DNA of 64,000 nucleotides from positions 1-64,000 of the forward strand of contig JAZNQO010000026.1 in NCBI GenBank assembly GCA_045590215.1, in the 5' to 3' direction. The translations under genes and the position numbers were made by a program. The notes below the pieces were generated by a model. That model was not told the DNA's origin. It was given only the letters and a program-made list of their open reading frames with translations, and did not search any database. Shown here one piece after another: positions 59,406 through 64,000 of this stretch (within the stretch, counting starts at the first letter, position 1; every line of letters starts with the position of its first letter). Origin of the DNA: RUG563 sp045590215. GTDB taxonomy: Bacteria; Bacillota; Clostridia; Christensenellales; Aristaeellaceae.

Positions 59406-60677
59406 TTACTTTTCTCCTCCTGCCTGCAAGGCACGCTTACCGATATCTTTGCGATAGTAGGCGTTTTCAAAATGAACCTTCTGCGTCCGCTGATAGGCGG
59501 TTTGAATGGCGTCCTGCAAGGTATCGCCCTTCCCTACTACGCCAAGCACACGGCCGCCTGCATTTACCAGCTTGCCGTCTTTCAGGGCGGCACCAGCCAC
59601 GAAAACATGCTCCTTCACATCGTCTGCGATGGAGATTTCATAGCCCTTTTCATAATGCAGCGGATAACCGTCGGAAGCCATGATGACGCAGCAGGCGTTC
59701 TTATCTTCAAATTCTACGTCCACTTTGTCCAAAGTGCCTGTCTTGGTAGCCTGCATGATGGTGAGCAAATCACCCTTCAAAAGCGGTAATACAACCTGTG
59801 TTTCCGGGTCGCCAAAGCGGCAATTGTATTCAATCACTTTCGGGCCGTCTTTGGTAATCATCAGACCGAAGAACAGGCAGCCCTGGAACAGTCGGCCTTC
59901 CTTTTCCATGGCACGGATGGTGGGCAGGAAAATCTTGTCCATACATTCCTTGGCCACTTTTTCCGTGTAATAGGGGTTGGGGGCGATGGTGCCCATACCG
60001 CCGGTATTGAGGCCTTCGTCGTTATCATGGGCACGCTTGTGATCCATGGAGGAAACCATGGGCTTGATGGTTTTGCCATCGGTAAAGGCCAGCACGGAAA
60101 CTTCCGGCCCTTCCATGAATTCTTCAATCACAATGCGGCTTCCGCTTTCGCCAAACTGCTTATCCAGCATCATGGATTTCACTGTTTCTTTGGCTTCTTC
60201 CAGCGTATTCACAATCACGGCACCCTTGCCAAGAGCCAAGCCGTCAGCCTTGATGACTGTGGGATAAGGGCTCTTTTCCAGATAAGAAAGTGCTTCATCG
60301 GCGTCGGTGAATACTTCGTATGCAGCGGTGGGAATGCCGTATTTTTTCATCAGGTTTTTGGAGAAAATCTTGCTGCCTTCAATGATAGCTGCATTGGCAC
60401 GAGGGCCGAAGCAAGGAAAGCCTTCCGCTTCCAGCGCATCCACGCAGCCCAGCACCAGCGGATCATCAGGGGCGACCACTGCATAATCCACCTTGTTTTC
60501 CTTGGCAAAAGCAACGATTTTATCAATCTCGCTGGCACCGATGGGAACGCAGGTGGCTACATCTGCCATGCCGCCGTTTCCGGGTAGCGCAAAGATGGTT
60601 TCCACGTTTTTATTTTCCCGCAGCTTGCAGATGATGGCATGCTCTCTGCCGCCGCCGCCCACAACCAGAATATTCAT
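59406..60677 (-). CDS. purD: Phosphoribosylamine-glycine ligase
   Basis: Second step of purine synthesis, joining glycine to phosphoribosylamine. ATP-grasp enzyme of 423 residues, starting MNILVVGGGGREHAI; further blocks VIKADGLALGKGAVIV and SSMDHKRAHDNDEGLNTGGM, and EYNCRFGDPETQVVLPLL. It lies 21 nt after glyA, whose product glycine it uses, and 2 nt before purL. Confidence 0.97.
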   Translation of the reverse strand: MNILVVGGGGREHAIICKLRENKNVETIFALPGNGGMADVATCVPIGASEIDKIVAFAKENKVDYAVVAPDDPLVLGCVDALEAEGFPCFGPRANAAIIEGSKIFSKNLMKKYGIPTAAYEVFTDADEALSYLEKSPYPTVIKADGLALGKGAVIVNTLEEAKETVKSMMLDKQFGESGSRIVIEEFMEGPEVSVLAFTDGKTIKPMVSSMDHKRAHDNDEGLNTGGMGTIAPNPYYTEKVAKECMDKIFLPTIRAMEKEGRLFQGCLFFGLMITKDGPKVIEYNCRFGDPETQVVLPLLKGDLLTIMQATKTGTLDKVDVEFEDKNACCVIMASDGYPLHYEKGYEISIADDVKEHVFVAGAALKDGKLVNAGGRVLGVVGKGDTLQDAIQTAYQRTQKVHFENAYYRKDIGKRALQAGGEK

Positions 60678-60698
60678 GAGCGTATCTCCTTTAGCATC

Positions 60699-61940
60699 TT
60701 ACTGATTGTAAATGGGGAATTTTTCGCAAAGTTCCTGAACTTCCTTGGCGATGCGGTCTTTGCTGTTTTCAAAGTCCACAATGGTGTCCTTGATCCAACC
60801 GGCAATCTTCACCATTTCCGCTTCCTTGAAGCCACGGCTTGTCACGGCGGGGGTACCGATGCGCACTCCGCTGGTTACAAAGGGGCTCTGGGGGTCATTG
60901 GGGATGGTGTTCTTATTGACGGTGATATGTACTTCGTCCAAGCGATGTTCCAGTTCCTTGCCGGTGATATCGAAGTTGGTCAGATCCAGCAGCATCAGAT
61001 GGTTATCGGTGCCGTTGGAAACAATTTTCACGCCCAGCTTTTGCAGTTCGTCGCAAAGCACGGCTGCGTTCTTCACAATCTGCTGCTGATAGGCCTTGAA
61101 TTCGTCCGTCATGGCTTCGCCAAGAGCCACAGCCTTGGCAGCGATGATGTGCATCAGCGGGCCGCCCTGGGTGCCGGGGAAAACAGCCTTGTCAATCTGC
61201 TTGCCGTACTTTTCCTTGCACAGAATCATGCCGCCGCGGGGGCCGCGGAGGGTCTTATGGGTGGTGGTAGTCACAACATCGGCATAGGGCACGGGAGATG
61301 GATGTACACCAGCGGCGATAAGGCCGGCAATGTGCGCCATGTCCACCATCAGATAAGCACCAACTTCGTCTGCGATTTCTCTGCACTTGGGGAAATCAAT
61401 GGTACGGGAATAGGCACTGGCACCCACCACAATCAGCTTGGGCTTGCATTCCAGCGCATTGCGCCGCATTTCGTCATAGTCAATCATTTCTGTTTCAGCA
61501 TTCACGCCATAAGGCACGATGTTGAAATACTTGCCGGAAATATTCACGGGAGAGCCGTGGCTCAGATGGCCGCCCTGCTGCAGGTTCATGCCCATGACGG
61601 TATCGCCGGGGTTGAGCAGCGCAAAGAACACAGCCAGATTGGCATTGGCACCGCTGTGGGGCTGCAGATTGGCATATTCTGCGCCAAAGAGCTTCTTTGC
61701 CCTCTCCCGGCCGATTTCTTCCACGATATCCACGCACTGGCAGCCGCCATAATAACGCTTTCCGGGATAACCTTCGGCGTATTTATTGGTTAGCACACCG
61801 CCGGCAGCCAGAAGCACGGCCTTGGACACGATATTTTCGGAAGCAATCAGCTCGATGTTATGCTGCTGGCGTTCCAATTCCAAATGACAGGCATCGGCAA
61901 CAGCCGCATCATAATTTTTCAGTTCTTCAAAAAAGTTCAT
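60699..61940 (-). CDS. glyA: Serine hydroxymethyltransferase
   Basis: PLP enzyme of 413 residues converting serine and THF to glycine and 5,10-methylene-THF. The PLP lysine is in VTTTTHKTLRGPRGG; other blocks NIELIASENIVS and GYPGKRYYGGCQ. Placed inside the purine cluster between AICAR transformylase and purD, it can supply both glycine and one-carbon units locally. Confidence 0.97.
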   Translation of the reverse strand: MNFFEELKNYDAAVADACHLELERQQHNIELIASENIVSKAVLLAAGGVLTNKYAEGYPGKRYYGGCQCVDIVEEIGRERAKKLFGAEYANLQPHSGANANLAVFFALLNPGDTVMGMNLQQGGHLSHGSPVNISGKYFNIVPYGVNAETEMIDYDEMRRNALECKPKLIVVGASAYSRTIDFPKCREIADEVGAYLMVDMAHIAGLIAAGVHPSPVPYADVVTTTTHKTLRGPRGGMILCKEKYGKQIDKAVFPGTQGGPLMHIIAAKAVALGEAMTDEFKAYQQQIVKNAAVLCDELQKLGVKIVSNGTDNHLMLLDLTNFDITGKELEHRLDEVHITVNKNTIPNDPQSPFVTSGVRIGTPAVTSRGFKEAEMVKIAGWIKDTIVDFENSKDRIAKEVQELCEKFPIYNQ

Positions 61941-61962
61941 TTTTTTCTCCCCTATTTTGCAA

Positions 61963-63147
61963 TTAATGATGGAACAGACGCATACCGGTGAAGGCCATGA
62001 CCATATTGTGTTTATCGGCAGCTTCGATTACGATGCCGTCACGGATGGAACCGCCGGGTTCGGCGATGTAGTCCACACCAGAACGCCATGCACGTTCGAT
62101 GTTGTCATCAAAGGGGAAGAAAGCATCGCTGCCCAGAGCTACGCCACGGATGGTAGCGATATAAGCTTTCATTTCTTCGGTGGTGAAGGGTTCGGGCTGC
62201 TTTGTGAAATACTTCTGCCAGTTACCGTCAGCGCAAACGTCTTCTTCGTTCTTGTTGATGTAGCCGTCAATCACGTTATCCCGTTCGGGACGGCCGATCG
62301 TGGGCAGGAAGGGCAGGTTCAAAACCTTGTCATGCTGACGCAGCAGCCAGGTGTCGGCCTTGGTGCCGGCAAGACGGGTGCAGTGGATACGGCTCTGCTG
62401 GCCTGCGCCCACGCCGATAGCCTGACCGTCAACGGCATAGCACACGGAATTAGACTGGGTGTATTTCAGGGTGATCAGAGCCACAATCAGGTCACGCACG
62501 GCAGTTTCAGGCATGTCCTTATTGGCGGTCACGATGTTCTGCAGCAGTTCTTTATTGATTTCAAAGTTATTGCGTCCCTGTTCAAAGGTGATGCCGTAAA
62601 CTTGCTTGTGTTCCACTTCGGTGGGAACGTAATTGGGGTCAATCTGCACGATGTTGTAATTGCCCTTGCGCTTGGTCTTGAGGATTTCCAGAGCTTCGGG
62701 TTCATAGCCGGGGGCGATCACGCCGTCGGACACTTCGCGCTGGATCATCTTGGCAGTGGTCACGTCGCACACGTCGGACAGAGCCACCCAGTCGCCAAAG
62801 GAGCACATACGGTCCGTGCCACGGGCACGGGCATAGGCGCAAGCCAGAGGAGAATCGTCAAGGCCTTCTACGTCGTCCACAAAGCAGGCTTTCTTGAGCT
62901 TGTCAGACAGCTTGATGCCAACGGCGGCAGAGGTGGGGCTCACGTGCTTAAAGGAGGTCACGGCGGGCAGGCCCAGAGCTTCCTTCAGTTCCTTCACCAG
63001 CTGCCAGCTGTTGAAAGCATCCAGAAAGTTGATGAAGCCGGGACGCCCGGAGAGAATCTGAATGGGCAGGTCAGAGCCGTCGTGCATGAAAATCTTGGCA
63101 GGTTTCTGATTGGGATTGCAGCCGTACTTGAGTTCAAATTCTTTCAT
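61963..63147 (-). CDS. Stand-alone AICAR transformylase (PurH C-domain type)
   Basis: Phosphoribosylaminoimidazolecarboxamide formyltransferase of 394 residues. It has the transformylase features (ELKYGCNPNQKPAK, the Lys-His pair in TSFKHVSPTSAAVG, GQQSRIHCTRLAG, SDAFFPFDDNIERA) but not the N-terminal MGS-fold IMP cyclohydrolase domain of normal bifunctional PurH (about 510-530 residues). Clostridia often use this split form. IMP cyclohydrolase must then be encoded elsewhere. AAAGGAGAAAAGA lies before the ATG, and purB ends 14 nt upstream. Confidence 0.93.
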   Translation of the reverse strand: MKEFELKYGCNPNQKPAKIFMHDGSDLPIQILSGRPGFINFLDAFNSWQLVKELKEALGLPAVTSFKHVSPTSAAVGIKLSDKLKKACFVDDVEGLDDSPLACAYARARGTDRMCSFGDWVALSDVCDVTTAKMIQREVSDGVIAPGYEPEALEILKTKRKGNYNIVQIDPNYVPTEVEHKQVYGITFEQGRNNFEINKELLQNIVTANKDMPETAVRDLIVALITLKYTQSNSVCYAVDGQAIGVGAGQQSRIHCTRLAGTKADTWLLRQHDKVLNLPFLPTIGRPERDNVIDGYINKNEEDVCADGNWQKYFTKQPEPFTTEEMKAYIATIRGVALGSDAFFPFDDNIERAWRSGVDYIAEPGGSIRDGIVIEAADKHNMVMAFTGMRLFHH

Positions 63148-63161
63148 CGTTCTTTTCTCCT

Positions 63162-64000
63162 TTAAATCTTTAATTCTGCTTTGACATCGTTGGAAGAATA
63201 CTTGTTAATCATGGGCAGGGATACGTTCTGCAGGAAATCTTCCACCTGGGAAACACAGCGGCCGATAAACTTTTCGGGCACCATGTTTTCAAGCAGGGTT
63301 TCCTTATTGCAGGGAATATTTTCATCCGCAGCCAGGCGTTCAATCAGCCCTTCGCCGGATTGGATGTTCTGGGATACATGCCGGTATTTCTTGAACACAT
63401 CGTCCGACAAATCTTTGCTGTCCACAATGCGTTCCGCCGCCATCAAAGGGAGCTTCTGCATCACCCGGCTGTGCACCACATCTTCGTTCACGATGAGGCC
63501 TTGGGTGATGTTAATATACACATTCAGGATGGCGTCCACCGCCAGGAATGCTTCCGAAACAGCCAGACGGCGGTTGGCACTGTCGTCCAGTGTTCTTTCC
63601 AGCCACTGGCTGGAAGAGGTAAACGCCGGGTTCAGCGCATCCACCATCACATACCGGCTCAAAGCGCAAATGCGTTCTGCCCGGATGGGGGTGTGCATGT
63701 AAGGAATGGAAGAAGCGGCAATTTGTTCTTCTTCATAGGGCTCTTCCATTTCGCCGAAGGCCTGTAAAAGACGCAGGTCATTGGCAAACTTGCAGGCACT
63801 CTGGGCAAACCCGGAAAGAACGGACAGGATATAGGCGTCCACTTTTCTGGAATACGTTTGCCCGGCGACGGGTACGCAGGAGAGGAAGCCCATATCCAGC
63901 GCAATTTCCTGTTCCAACCGCCTTACTTTATCTTCGTCCCCGTCAAACAGCCGCATGAAGCTGCTCTGGGTGCCGATATCGCCTTTGCTGCCCAGCAGCT
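63162..64000 (-). CDS. purB: Adenylosuccinate lyase, C-terminal part (cut by window edge)
   Basis: Fumarase/aspartase superfamily enzyme acting twice in purine synthesis. The frame is open to base 64000, so the N-terminus lies beyond the window; the visible part begins LLGSKGDIGTQSSFMRLF. VAGQTYSRKVDAYILSVLSG and EMEEPYEEEQ match the long, animal-like ADSL class. The superfamily signature, normally SSAMPYKRNP, reads SSIPYMHTP here: one residue shorter with Lys and Asn replaced. It is the most upstream purine gene seen. Confidence 0.9.
   Translation of the reverse strand, partial: LLGSKGDIGTQSSFMRLFDGDEDKVRRLEQEIALDMGFLSCVPVAGQTYSRKVDAYILSVLSGFAQSACKFANDLRLLQAFGEMEEPYEEEQIAASSIPYMHTPIRAERICALSRYVMVDALNPAFTSSSQWLERTLDDSANRRLAVSEAFLAVDAILNVYINITQGLIVNEDVVHSRVMQKLPLMAAERIVDSKDLSDDVFKKYRHVSQNIQSGEGLIERLAADENIPCNKETLLENMVPEKFIGRCVSQVEDFLQNVSLPMINKYSSNDVKAELKI

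Noticed and set aside
61957..63165. Antisense frame of 402 codons opposite the AICAR transformylase
   Set aside because: Same length and position as the sense gene and no independent signals; the sense protein is unmistakable.

Overview
The window looks like part of the chromosome of a spore-forming Clostridia-type Firmicute of moderate GC content. The evidence is the gene order tilS-hpt-ftsH and dgt-dnaG-rpoD-trmK-nif3, a probable spoVM, SpoIID/LytB and VanW-type wall proteins, a type A RNase P RNA, strong AGGAGG-like ribosome binding sites and frequent TTG or GTG starts. No phage, insertion sequence, CRISPR array or rRNA was seen. The species cannot be named from this sequence.

Layout. 1-943: end of the ATP synthase operon (atpD partial, atpC). 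970-1252 (minus): a 26-codon spoVM-like gene behind a small membrane-protein gene. 1381-6896: tilS, hpt, ftsH and a VanW-domain protein. 6958-12280 (minus): a SpoIID/LytB protein carrying eight SH3-like modules, then two nucleic-acid methyltransferases. 12442-15485: topB and a methyltransferase. 15486-16038 has no gene but carries a strong promoter with an inverted repeat, upstream of a tyrosine recombinase. 17130-18763: a small Cys-rich gene and lexA diverge from two LexA boxes; a DUF3788/DUF3795-like gene follows lexA. 18806-26714 (minus): rnpB, rsgA, a housekeeping run (zinc-ribbon protein, nif3, trmK, rpoD, dnaG, dgt) and tRNA-Arg(CCG).

26878-37874: an SH3 protein, a MATE exporter, a second SpoIID protein, a secreted GH3 enzyme, an ABC-F ribosome-protection-type gene with an elaborate leader, a nucleotidyltransferase and a GH94 phosphorylase. 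37985-53902: YitT protein, tRNA-Leu(CAA), LacI regulator plus GH31 alpha-xylosidase, D-lactate-type dehydrogenase, DUF368 plus M18 peptidase, an AraC-kinase fusion, then GH10, two CE2-like esterases, GH9 and a PHP hydrolase. 54013-64000 (minus): a purine/one-carbon cluster read purB, AICAR transformylase, glyA, purD, purL, fhs.

The plant-polysaccharide enzymes (GH94, GH31, GH10, GH9, two CE2-like) all lack signal peptides, which suggests that imported xylan, xyloglucan and cellulose oligomers are finished in the cytoplasm; no transporter lies in the window. In the purine cluster, GlyA supplies glycine and C1 units, Fhs supplies 10-formyl-THF from formate, and these feed PurD and the AICAR transformylase.

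The most striking signal is the leader at 32682-32844. A three-codon reading frame is built into the 5' arm of an intrinsic terminator, and a competing helix can form just before the ABC-F ribosome binding site. This has the architecture of a ribosome-sensing antibiotic attenuator.
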